A DNA stretch of 64,000 nucleotides. Source: Seminavis robusta (Eukaryota; Bacillariophyta; Bacillariophyceae; Naviculales; Naviculaceae). This document shows positions 22,601 to 32,527 of the stretch, piece after piece; within the stretch, counting starts at the first letter, position 1, and each line of letters opens with the position of its first letter. The notes below the pieces were generated by a model that was given only the letters and a program-made list of their open reading frames with translations, was not told the origin of the DNA and did no database searches. The position numbers and the translations under genes were made by a program. The DNA is taken from positions 1 to 64,000 of the forward strand of contig CAICTM010000182.1 in assembly GCA_903772945.1 (NCBI GenBank). The letters are read 5' to 3'.

Positions 22601-24563
22601 TTTCCAAATGGGCCGAAGAAGGTTTTCAATCTACTGAAAATGGTGGAATGGGTATGAGTGACGAAGACACTAGATTCTACCTTGGGATCTACTCTACGTT
22701 TGCCCTCTGTGGTTTGATGGGAATCACACTCCAAGGAATTTGCTTTGCCAACCTGCGATTGAGAGCATCACGCAAACTGCATCAAGACCTGACTGACAGC
22801 ATCCTCAAAGCTCCGGTTGCTTTCTTCGACGTCACACCGATTGGGCGTGTGTTGAATCGCTTTGCGGCTGATATGGACAAGGTGGATTTGGAACTTGTTC
22901 AGTCCCTTCAGCAGGGATTGAGCATGCTCTTTAGTATCCTCGGAGCCGTTGGCGCGATCATTGCAGCAACGAAAGGTGTTTTCCTCCTTCCGATGATTCC
23001 CCTTGGCTACATTTACTACCTCATTCAAGGGTGGTTCCGAAAGACAAGCACTGAGTTGCAGCGGTAAGTCTGACCAATCATGCAAACGAGCGCGATGTAC
23101 TGATTTGATCAACCAGTACTGACGACCCCTTGCACATTGTCGCGTCCTTGCCCTCTCTTCTAAATTTGCAGTATTACAAGCATCAACAATTCTCCCATCT
23201 TCGCTGATTTTTCCCAAACCTTGAGCGGCACTTCCTCCATTCGCGCATACGGTGCAGCAGAGCGATTTGCTTCTCATTGCGAGGGTTCTTTTGACACAAT
23301 GGATGCATCCTACATTTTGGTTCAAGTTGTGAACCAATGGCTTGCACTGAGGCTTGACGTGCTTGGAGGATTGGTTGGTAAGATTGAGCAAAGGTTTCGT
23401 TCTTCCTTGGCGACCGTATCTTTAGCTTACTTTGCTTGACGTTTTCGCGCAGGATTCTTTATTGGGGCGTTCGCCATGGCCACACAGAACACCAGTTTTG
23501 CCATTCCAGCTGGATGGGTGGGACTGGCTCTGAACTACAGCATTGAACTGACAGGTTACCTCAAGTTTGGCGTGAGAATGGTGCGTCGACTGCTATGAGG
23601 GCTACGAATTGATCACCGTGCTGAAGCCTACAGAAGTAGAAGTTCCGAACGAGGTGTCTCACTTGTTGGTCAATGCTGTCTCTCTACATGTAGATTGCCC
23701 AAACAGAGGCTGACATGAGTTCCGTCGAACGAATCCTGTTCTACTCGAACAACATTGAAGCGGAGGCACCCAGCGAGGTTCCTGAAAAGGATCCACCAGC
23801 TGGAACTTGGCCAACCGCGGGTGCCATCGAGTTCCGAAATGCTGCGATGCGCTACCGAGATGGCCCCTTGGTGCTAAAGGGTGTATCTCTGGATATCCAA
23901 CCTGGGGAGAAAATTGGTGTCTGTGGTAGAACAGGCAGTGGAAAGAGTAGTCTGATGATCAGTCTTTTCCGCATCTCTGAGCTTGAGAGCGACGGTGGAC
24001 AGATCTTGATTGATGGCGTTAACACGTCGGAAATTGGGACTACATGCTTACGCATGAACCTGTCAATCATCCCACAGGATCCTGTGATGTTCTCCAATAC
24101 AATTCGGTACAATCTGGATCCCTTCGCTACCGCCTCGGAAGAAGAGCTTTGGACTGTCCTTCAAAAGGTGCAGATGGTGGAAGCTATCGCTTCTTTGCCC
24201 AACGGCTTGGATCATCAAGTCGCTGAAGGGGGTGAGAACTTTTCTCTTGGACAGCGACAACTAATGTGTATTGCAAGGTCACTTCTTCGAAAGCCGAAAA
24301 TCCTTGTGATGGACGAAGCTACAGCTTCCATTGACAACACAACCGACGCTCTGATCCAGAGGATGATCCGTGAAAACTTTTCCGGTGCAACCGTCTTGAC
24401 GATCGCTCACAGGCTGAACACCATCATGGACAGTGATCGTGTGTTGGTGTTGGACGACGGCGAGATTGCTGAGTTTGATGAACCGTCCAAACTTCTCCAG
24501 AAAGAGGGAGGACATTTCCGCGCCATGGTGGAAAAGAGCCAACAGGCTCATGGCGAGAGCTAA
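19693..24563 (+). CDS. ABCC (MRP-type) full ABC transporter, five exons
   Basis: Exons are 19693-20736, 20854-23063, 23172-23377, 23453-23580 and 23694-24563, giving 1485 aa. All introns are GT-AG and 75-117 bp. The layout is TMD1-NBD1-TMD2-NBD2 with no TMD0, so 'short' ABCC. NBD1 has Walker [10 protein letters not shown] (about 635-643), signature LSGGQ (about 734-738) and Walker B LMLLDD (about 755-760). NBD2 has Walker [10 protein letters not shown] (about 1274-1282), degenerate signature FSLGQ (about 1379-1383) and Walker B ILVMDE (about 1399-1404). The asymmetric signatures and the D for E after Walker B in NBD1 are typical of ABCC. A long Lys/Glu-rich linker follows NBD1. It would export conjugated or anionic organic compounds by ATP hydrolysis, at the plasma or vacuolar membrane; substrate unknown. 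The start ATG follows a CTAGCTAGCTAC leader. Confidence 0.95.
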
Positions 24564-24765
24564 GCCCCCCCCCCCCAGACGAGGGAGATTGCTGGTTGGA
24601 AACGACCATTTCCATGCACATACAAACAACGAAACATCTTGAACATAAAACCTAATCTGGTACATAAAGGCATGCACATATTTTAGGTTCTATAGATCTC
24701 GGTTGCTCTCCTAGCTTGTGAACTACTTCTGCCTGTTTTGGCAAGGTACGCGACTTTGTTTGAGG
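24564..24765. other. Short spacer between convergent genes with a C12 run
   Basis: A run of 12 C (24565-24576) begins one base after the ABC transporter stop codon. The rest is the convergent 3' ends of the transporter and the minus-strand gene at 24766. Confidence 0.6.
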
Positions 24766-26742
24766 CTAGTATCGTTGCTTCCTCTCTATCCTGATAATCG
24801 TTGATTCGGAGATCATCTGCATCCATTGTGAGGCTGCAGTCGTTGCCACTTGTCCAATTCTCTTACCAATCCCTGCGAAGGGTCTCTTGTTCGCGTCCTT
24901 GTTCGCGTTGTTTCGGGTTCCGCTCGATCTATTCCACTTGATGGCAGCAGCAGGAATCAAGTTCTGCGTAACACCTCCATCGTTCTTGTCCTGCAACAGG
25001 TGGAGCAGTCCGTTTATTTCGGGACGGTTGTGTACGAGTTTGCCACTCTCTGCTTTGTTGCTGCTGCTGGTGATACTGGTGCTGCTCCTCGAATCAACTT
25101 TACCCACGCCTGTCTTTGAAGTTGGAGGAGGAATTATGTTGCTATTATTGAGTTGAGATTTGGACTTTGCTTTCTCCTTTGCATTCTCCTTTGCTGGGGA
25201 AATGCTGGTAGCACGAGGACGCTGCCAAGAAGTTCGTTGAGATTGGGGAGGATTCTGACGAACGGGGAGTGTCACTTCAACAGCTGCAGAAGGAATTGGA
25301 GAAGGCGTGGATAGGAGATGTGCCATGATGGAGATGTGATTCCTTTCTCCCGCAACGGTTTGGAGCAAGACGTCGCTGGAGAGTGCGAGGAGAGTCAGGA
25401 CCGAAATGACGAGGATGATCGTTTCAAGGTACGGGAAGAACGAGGTTGAAGCACTTGTAGGGATTTCGTCAGGCTTCTTTCCCTTTTGTTTCTTGGTGCT
25501 GCTACTCTGAGTGGTTCTGTTGTTGTCGTTGGCCATGGTTGGGGACCGAATATCTTTGGACGAGTCGAGCAAGGGCTGCAACAGCATATTAGATGTCATT
25601 GCCGTACTGGTACCGGTACCGGTACTGGTATCGATGGGCTGGACTTTGAACTGATTGTTGCTCGACCGATACCCATAGCGGTAGTGGTCCAATCGATCAA
25701 TGACGTCTTGATGAAGACGCTTGGATTCCTGCAAGGATGACATTTGAAAGATGACTGGTTGAAAGGACTTTGTGCATTTGAGCTTGAGCAATGCCTGCTG
25801 ATTGCGAAAGAGACGCTGGTGCTGTTCGACCCGATCCCATTCTACCTTCATGGCAGGCAGGACCGGTACTTCGCTGGTCAATGGTTCAAAGACGAACTGA
25901 TCGGCTTCGAGAGTCAAGCTGCCGGGAATACTGCTGTTCAGACGAACGATGGGGTAGTACGTGGGGCCGATCTTTTTTGAATCGTCCAAAACGAGGGGCC
26001 CACGTCTTAGTAGATGCTTTTGAATCTCCTGATCAATCTCGTGGAGATCTTCAGGGTTGGAAAATCGCAGGATAAGGTTCGAACTGCTCCCCGTACTAGT
26101 ACTGGTAGCATGTGAGCTACCAGTAGTACGATCCCGGCCACGAGCATTTTTCCGAATGTTAAGTTTGAGGAGGTACTTTTTGGTGACGTTCAGTTCAATA
26201 GTACGAACTTGATGGTTTTCTATTTGATCCCATGAAAGACGTTTGAGCGCAGTTTTGCTATAGCGAGGACTCGTGCAGGGATGCGGCTTGAAGAACAAGG
26301 TCGTTTCGGTGAGCCTTAGGCTACCCTCGAGATTGCGCCATTGAGCGTATTTAAATACTTTGGATTTGCTCTTGACTGGAGTAGCAGTAGCCGTGGTGCC
26401 CTGATTGGTTTCTTCTTTAATGGGAGTCAAAGACTTGGAGTTCATCAGTTCCTTCTTGATATTCTTGAGCTTGCGGGACTTCTTCATTTTGGGTAGCAGT
26501 TGTTCCGGAGCCACGCCCGAGGTGTTCGTCACAACGCCAAGAACACGAGGTGCTTGCTGCTGACAAGTGCTTTCTTCTGATGGTATCATGGTGGTGCTTT
26601 GGCAACTACAAGGTACAGTGTAGTTATCGGATGAATGAAACCAATGATCACTACAAGCAATGCGACTGCTATAGCCGCAGCAACGAACTTTAGCTGGATG
26701 TTTCGAGCCAAAATTTTGGATCTCTCGCCGAAGGGATGTCAT
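24766..26742 (-). CDS. Unknown tail-region membrane protein with two PH/GRAM-like segments
   Basis: 658 aa, single exon; a second Met at residue 52 could also be the start. Two segments resemble each other and the first strands of GRAM/PH folds. They are about 137-245 (EGSLRLTETTLFFKP ... LSWDQIENHQV ... LILRFSNPEDLHEI) and about 270-350 (PGSLTLEADQFVFEP ... VEWDRVEQHQR ... VIFQMSSLQESKRLH). One strong TM segment lies at about 436-460 (YLETIILVISVLTLLALSS), followed by a roughly 200-residue basic, Ser/Pro/Asn-rich tail. GRAM/PH pairs with one TM segment occur in lipid-transfer proteins at membrane contact sites, but no START-like domain is visible, so that role is only a suggestion. Low-complexity TGTGTST tracts derive from ACCGGT repeats in the DNA. 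Confidence 0.75.
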   Translation of the reverse strand: MTSLRREIQNFGSKHPAKVRCCGYSSRIACSDHWFHSSDNYTVPCSCQSTTMIPSEESTCQQQAPRVLGVVTNTSGVAPEQLLPKMKKSRKLKNIKKELMNSKSLTPIKEETNQGTTATATPVKSKSKVFKYAQWRNLEGSLRLTETTLFFKPHPCTSPRYSKTALKRLSWDQIENHQVRTIELNVTKKYLLKLNIRKNARGRDRTTGSSHATSTSTGSSSNLILRFSNPEDLHEIDQEIQKHLLRRGPLVLDDSKKIGPTYYPIVRLNSSIPGSLTLEADQFVFEPLTSEVPVLPAMKVEWDRVEQHQRLFRNQQALLKLKCTKSFQPVIFQMSSLQESKRLHQDVIDRLDHYRYGYRSSNNQFKVQPIDTSTGTGTSTAMTSNMLLQPLLDSSKDIRSPTMANDNNRTTQSSSTKKQKGKKPDEIPTSASTSFFPYLETIILVISVLTLLALSSDVLLQTVAGERNHISIMAHLLSTPSPIPSAAVEVTLPVRQNPPQSQRTSWQRPRATSISPAKENAKEKAKSKSQLNNSNIIPPPTSKTGVGKVDSRSSTSITSSSNKAESGKLVHNRPEINGLLHLLQDKNDGGVTQNLIPAAAIKWNRSSGTRNNANKDANKRPFAGIGKRIGQVATTAASQWMQMISESTIIRIERKQRY

Positions 26743-29416
26743 AGTCTGCGAGGCTGCCAGACAGACGAAACTCCAGATTCTTTCTAAGTACCATAACGCG
26801 GTCAGGCAACCATGCCGGTGGAAGACAATTTTGCCTTACTTACGAGTGGGTCGAGCAGCAGAGCGGAATGTTCACCATACCACGTCATCATCATTTATTC
26901 CTTGAAGGAAAAAGAAGCTATTAAAATAGAAGAAATCAGATTCTGATGTCAAGGCTTTCGTGGAGAACAATCCTTTGAAAAACCAGAAGTGGATGAGAAC
27001 CGCTACGCGTCAAGGTGGAATTTAGGCATTAGACTCTGCATACACTGTGCAGAAGGGGTACTCTTGGAGCGTCGCGACTGTCACTCACGGCCAGCAGGCG
27101 GGCTGTACCGGTAGCCTATTGCATCCTAATATTATTTCTTTTGCTCGGTGGAACCTGCCATTCACCATTCAACGCAGTTATTACGGGGCTTACCGGCAGT
27201 GACACAAAAATTCTTGACGCTACCAGTACTGACCAGCCAGCAAGATACGATGCGCTGATGTCTCCAATACGGTAGCTACCTGGCAGAGCAGCGGTACGAT
27301 ACAGGAGATACAGGAAACGCCTCTTTCTTTTCGTTCTTGATTCTGGATTGACTGATCGAACGGTGCAGCGAACGTTGGCACCAGCAACAATTGAGATGGC
27401 GTAATTAATGACTGCTTTACTAGTAATTAAAGATGCCGGTAGGAATGACAACTTTCGGAATTGCACGAGTTGAGGAAGGCTGGGCGGCATTTTGGCGGCA
27501 TTTCCGTGGCACTTTTAATAAAAGCAGCTCAAACTACTAGTACATGTATGCACTCTCATTGTATGTGGAATTCAGTACTATTCCCACCATACTGGAGTTT
27601 GTGTGGGTGCCAGGAATGTTCTGTGGAGAGGAACACTCTGGAGATTTCTATCGAGCTGTCTTGATAGAAATTGTTCATCCAGCTGATGCTTCAGCTTTGT
27701 GCTGTGCCCATCCATTTCTTTTGGTTAGGCCACACCGAAACAAGCAAAATTAAATAATGAGCTAGCTGCTGAGCTATGAGCTCACACATCCATTGAAAAC
27801 CAGAAGCCGATTGAGAACTGAATACGCATCAAGATGGGTCCAACACCAGTGCTCAGCAGGCACACTATGCATGCACTATTACGTTACCAGGTACACTGTG
27901 CACAGTGCAGAAAAGGGAAACTCTTCGAGCGAAATATGGGTGACCTTGTAGTCTCTAGCTAGCTAGTGGTTACACATAGATTTGCATTGGAATCACACCA
28001 CTAACTCACCACTACAGCTCTCGTTCTCTCGACTTAGACACTCAAACCGCTCAAATTTGCAGAGAAGAGGAAGCGGGAAACCAATCACAGAAAAGCACGG
28101 AACCCCAAACTGAATGTGCATCCAAGAGCGAAAATTATCTACTGTATAGTAGCCTACTGTACTCGTGCTACACGTAGTAGTAACTGTTCTACACTCGAGT
28201 CACGATAAATGGATCTCTTGACTCCTACACAGTGTATAGCCTAAAAATTGTTCATGGTCCCTTATGTTACCAAAGCTGACACCCTGACACGAGCTTCTTT
28301 TTTGAAGCTTCAAAAGCAATGATGCATTATTTCTTTGAGATGGTTGATGCTATGAGCTTTGTTGGTTGTTGATGACTGCTACTCTAGTACAAATTAAATA
28401 AATCTACTCGCAGTACTACTTACTTACAGTAAAATTCTTTGGTGAAGTTGAGGAAGGCACGGGCGCTTAATTAAAACAATAATTGCAAAATGAATACTGA
28501 GTAATGAATACTGAGCTTTGAGCTGGATGCTGTAAACTGTAAACAAGCGACAAGCGAGAGCTATACGGTACGAGTTGAATACTACTAGTAGTACTAGCTA
28601 GTAGCTGGAACAGCTGCTGGACCTCCAACGTGAATTTGTTCATGCTCCTATTTCTTTGCTGAAGGCCTGACACATACAAACTACAGTACCGGTACACCTC
28701 AGCTCATGTGCTACCGGCAGTACCGGTATGCTTCTCGATTGAAGCTTGAAGGAGAGATACATTACAGTACTATGAGTGCAGAGTATCAGATTTGAGATGG
28801 TGCGTTAAATCTACTACCAGTACTCTACTATGCATAGTCTCTGTCAACTCCAGAATTTTTGGTGTCATCTTTGGGAAGTGCACGAGTTGGAGTCAGTTGA
28901 AGAAGGCAGGAGCTGGACGGCGGCATCCAATGCTACACTCCCAATGCCAGACATGTTTGTACCACTCTTAGTTAGATCTGAATAGTCGAGTACTAGTACT
29001 GGTACCGGGTAGCTGTCGAGTACAGAACGATCGGCAAATAGGTGATGAACTCGTGGAGCTCAGTAAAATTTAATGTCATTGAGGAATTCTTCTATTTGGA
29101 TGATAGTGGAGTATGTGTTTTAGTGCCGGGAACGTTCCGTGGAGAGGAACTCTGGAGTATTCTATTGGGATTGTCTGATTTGTCGCAATAACTCTTTTGC
29201 ATTTGTTCGGTCAAGGCAACAAAAACCAGAAGCCCGGTTCTGGTTTTTCGCGGCCCGGCGTCCCCTGATCTGTGTGAAAAATCAATTTTCCCCGAAGGCC
29301 TGTGTCATCATTGATTTATTTTATCAAAACTCAGAAGCTCACAATCTATTTGCTTTCGACCAAACTTTCCAAAAAACGTTCAGTCAGTGTTTAATACCCC
29401 GTGAAAGCGCTCGACC
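26743..29416. other. Intergenic block of decayed repeats
   Basis: No gene seen in about 2.7 kb. Three kinds of segment recur as diverged copies: 26978-27075 and 27794-27930 (AACCAGAAG...GAGAAC...ACGC.TCAAG); 27456-27500 and 28875-28930 (TGCACGAGTTG...GAAGGC..GG.CGGC.GCAT); 27608-27660 and 29121-29170 (TGCC.GGAA.GTTC.GTGGAGAGGAAC). They look like an old duplicated non-coding or transposon-derived unit. Confidence 0.55.
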
Positions 29417-30241
29417 ATGACATCAGTAACCTCCCGTCGCCTGAACCCCCGCGAGTCCATTTTCGATTGGAACAACCATGCTTCCTTGGCCCTTCAGAAG
29501 GGAAGCTACGACGAGGCTGCGTTTATCTATACGCAGATCTTGGCGCGACTTCGAGCCCAAGCCATGGCCAATGCTGGTGTGGCTCACCGTACGAGAAATC
29601 GTGTGAAATTGCGTGCCAGTGCCAGTGCCAGTGCCAGTACTAGATCTAGTAGACGCAATGGGAGTGCTGTTGCAAGCACTGACCAGTTGTCCCTCACCTT
29701 GCTGTCTGTTCCCGCTAATAGCTCACACAAGCCTGCTTCTGCCCCAGATGGCCCAAGTGGCCTAAGTGGGGCCGGGGCTCTTAACCACTTTGCTATCTAT
29801 GATCAGGCGTTTACCACCATTTTCAGGCGCCCTGAGCAAGCACAAGACTTGAACAGCAGGCGCCTCATTGCCGCATTTGCGTACTATAACCTGGGCTTGT
29901 GCTTGCACTACAAGGAGTTTGCTAACAAGACTTACAAGCTCACAGAACTCGGGGCAGCTCAGAGAAGCTACCTCAAGGCTCTCAAGATACTTGCTGCCTA
30001 CAGGGATCCTGGACAGACCGAAAACCTGCTTCAGCTCGTATTGGCGCTCTACAACAACCTAGGACACCTATACGTACACCTTTCGGACTTTCAACAGTCC
30101 GCCTGTTGCCACCGACGAATCCAGCACCTTCTCGCGCTTCCCAGGCTACCTACCGTTCTACCCATGAACGTGCGTGATTGGAACTTCTTTCAGCACTCTT
30201 TGGCCCACTTTCCCACCGCTGCCATTTCACCCGCTGCCTGA
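29417..30241 (+). CDS. TPR-like protein, unknown function
   Basis: 274 aa, single exon, ATG in CGACCATGA context. Helical pairs with TPR character lie at about 17-48 (DWNNHASLALQKGSYDEAAFIYTQIL), in the AAFAYYNLGLCLHYKEF stretch with the following YLKALKILAAY, and at LALYNNLGHLYVHLSDF with CCHRRIQHLL. The middle (about 55-125) is low-complexity Ala/Ser/Arg (ASASASAS), encoded by GTGCCA repeats. No signal peptide or TM segment, so probably cytosolic or nuclear and protein-binding. Such short single TPR proteins are often numerous in diatoms (recollection, not checked). Confidence 0.75.
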   Translation: MTSVTSRRLNPRESIFDWNNHASLALQKGSYDEAAFIYTQILARLRAQAMANAGVAHRTRNRVKLRASASASASTRSSRRNGSAVASTDQLSLTLLSVPANSSHKPASAPDGPSGLSGAGALNHFAIYDQAFTTIFRRPEQAQDLNSRRLIAAFAYYNLGLCLHYKEFANKTYKLTELGAAQRSYLKALKILAAYRDPGQTENLLQLVLALYNNLGHLYVHLSDFQQSACCHRRIQHLLALPRLPTVLPMNVRDWNFFQHSLAHFPTAAISPAA

Positions 30242-31470
30242 GCATGAGCCGCCCAAGTCAAGACAAGCCAGTAGTTGTTGCTGGCTAGCTAGGCTACCGT
30301 ATCTCGCTCAGCACCAGAGACAACTGCCGGATCGCCCGCTTTCCTATGATTTGCATATGACATTGCGTTGCCATTTCCATTTCACTGCACCATCTTGCTT
30401 TTCCTTGCTTTTCCTTGCTTTTCCTTTCGACTAGTCCACAGGTACAAAAGCTATTTATTTATTTATTTACTTCCTAAACCTACTCAGTCATCAATTCCGT
30501 GCATCTTACAGTACTTGCTCTCATGAAACCTACCCGGTTCTACCTAGCTAGCTAGCCTTTCTATTACCCCGCCTGGCCAGCGCAATGGCGTTGATTGCCA
30601 GTGCTACAACGGGTGGCTGTTTGGTGAACAAAACCAGAAGGGGTTCTGGATTCAAAATATTCGGAAGGCTTCCGGGATCCAGAGGCTTGTTACGTGCCAC
30701 AACTCACAATGGGTTCTTGATTATTATTCGATTCCATGCCGACACTACCGGTATCCAGGACAGTGCCTGTCCTATCATATCTATTTGTGCCAATTTAAAG
30801 TGATCATTAGAGACTATTCCGGAGCTTTCGGATTTCAGTGGTCATGATATATATAGACTATACAAAATTTGATCACTGGTTCGTCGTCTTACTAGTACAG
30901 TACTTCATAGTTCTTTCATCGGGTCCAGGCCCTTCCTTTCAGGAAACATGGTGCGCGGAATCGAATCGAATCGAATCTAATCTTGCCAGGTCAGATATCA
31001 AGAACTTGCGACATCTCATCAGATGTTCTTTCTGGTTTAAAAGATCTTGCGAGATCTATCAGACCACCTTTCAACAGACTACAGCTGTAGCTAGCCACTG
31101 GCGGCCGTTGATGACCATACAGTACCGTACGCTACGGTGGCTAGTACCGGTAGTGACTCCAGAACCTGCCAGCCTCAGCAAGTCGACCCAACTCTTCAAG
31201 ATTGACACCATCGCCGCTCATTGTTCGAAATAGTTCGAAATACCGTACTCGAGTACGGAACACATGTATTATACCAGGTTATTGTACATTCAATGATGGA
31301 ATGAATTGATGATCGAATCAACCGAATTCATGTACTGAGGAGCAATGAAGACGCACAAGAACGGACCAAAGCCACCAAGCACAGGAACACCCGCGAATAA
31401 GTCGGACTCGCTTGGATTTATGACTTTGGCCATTAAGTCCACTCTGGCTCCTCAAATCAGAAAGTCGTTA
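30242..31470. other. Intergenic, no gene seen
   Basis: Contains a three-unit CTTGCTTTTC tandem (about 30407-30428) and a TTTA run near 30453, then AT-rich and palindrome-rich sequence. No frame with coding character. Confidence 0.4.
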
Positions 31471-31476
31471 TGAAAT

Positions 31477-31820
31477 GGGGAATGTCGGAGATAGAAGCTT
31501 TCTGTCGGAGTTCGTCGGAGTCTGTCGGAGATGACCTCCAATAAGTCGGAATGTCGGAGATAATGTCGGAGTTCTCTGATTTATGTCGGAGTTTGTAGGA
31601 AGGCATTAAACAATGTTTAGAAAGTGGCCTCAGACGTTAAGTCATTGCTTTCCCGAAACGACAAGATCGAATATGATGGTGATAAATCTTAAATGTCGGA
31701 GAGAATGTCGGAGTGTGTCGGAGATTTAAAGAAAATGTCGGCGCCGACAGAATTTTGTCTGTGCCGACAAAACAATGTCCGAGTTTGTCGGAGACTGTCG
31801 GAGATCAGTACGATTTGTCG
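31477..31820. repeat. Cluster of TGTCGGAG words
   Basis: About 14 copies of GTCGGA, mostly as TGTCGGAG, occur on the plus strand within about 340 bases, at irregular spacing. Variants GTCCGAG and GCCGACA (reverse) occur among them. No sign of coding. It could be a decayed short tandem repeat or an array of protein-binding sites. Confidence 0.8.
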
Positions 31821-32527
31821 GAACGTCCTGTTCCGACCTTCCGACCTTCTGTACACGATTAGTATAGGGCTTCTTCAAACGGTCATTTTTCGCATGACCG
31901 ACTTTTTCGAGAGTGTTCCAGACGTACTACCCAACGCCCCACGGACGAATCGATCCGTGTTTGGTAATCCTCTTCAGACCTGCCTTCTACAGCACAGCCA
32001 GCAGCAATTTCTAAAATTCTGAATCCACACACTAGACTCTACCGTACCGATAGCTGGCTAGCCCACTACTACCAGTAGTGCTGCGCCGAACCTGATGAAG
32101 CGACGCGACTTTTTAAAAAAAGGCTGAAAACCTTCTCAGGCACCTTACGCCGTTCTCCGTTTTGGTCCGGTGTGCTCTCCTCTCCACCTTCACAGCGAGC
32201 GTGGACGTTTGGCGTGGAACTCCACGATGCACCTCCCTCAGGTGGTTTCGAGGTGCCGGCCATCTACCCTATCAAACTGTTCCAAAAACAAGAGTTTCAT
32301 CCTGCATCACGCCCGACAAAGTCGAGAGCATTCATGGGATCCAATCTCAGACCAAGACGATAAAGAACAGACAGCGTTGAGGGAAGTGGAGCTGGAAGAA
32401 ACGACAGTCGGATGATTCATCGTGGGAGGCCAAGACAATCTCGGATGCGTCTCATGATACCGACTCTGTCAAAGTGGTCACTTGTTCTTTCGAGCATCGA
32501 CAAGAACGCCTAAGAGAAATCAGCATC
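31821..32527. other. Intergenic, upstream region of the metalloprotease gene
   Basis: No gene seen. A frame opening with GTG at 32474 is continuous with the metalloprotease, but the first ATG is at 32528. The promoter should be in the last few hundred bases. Confidence 0.4.
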
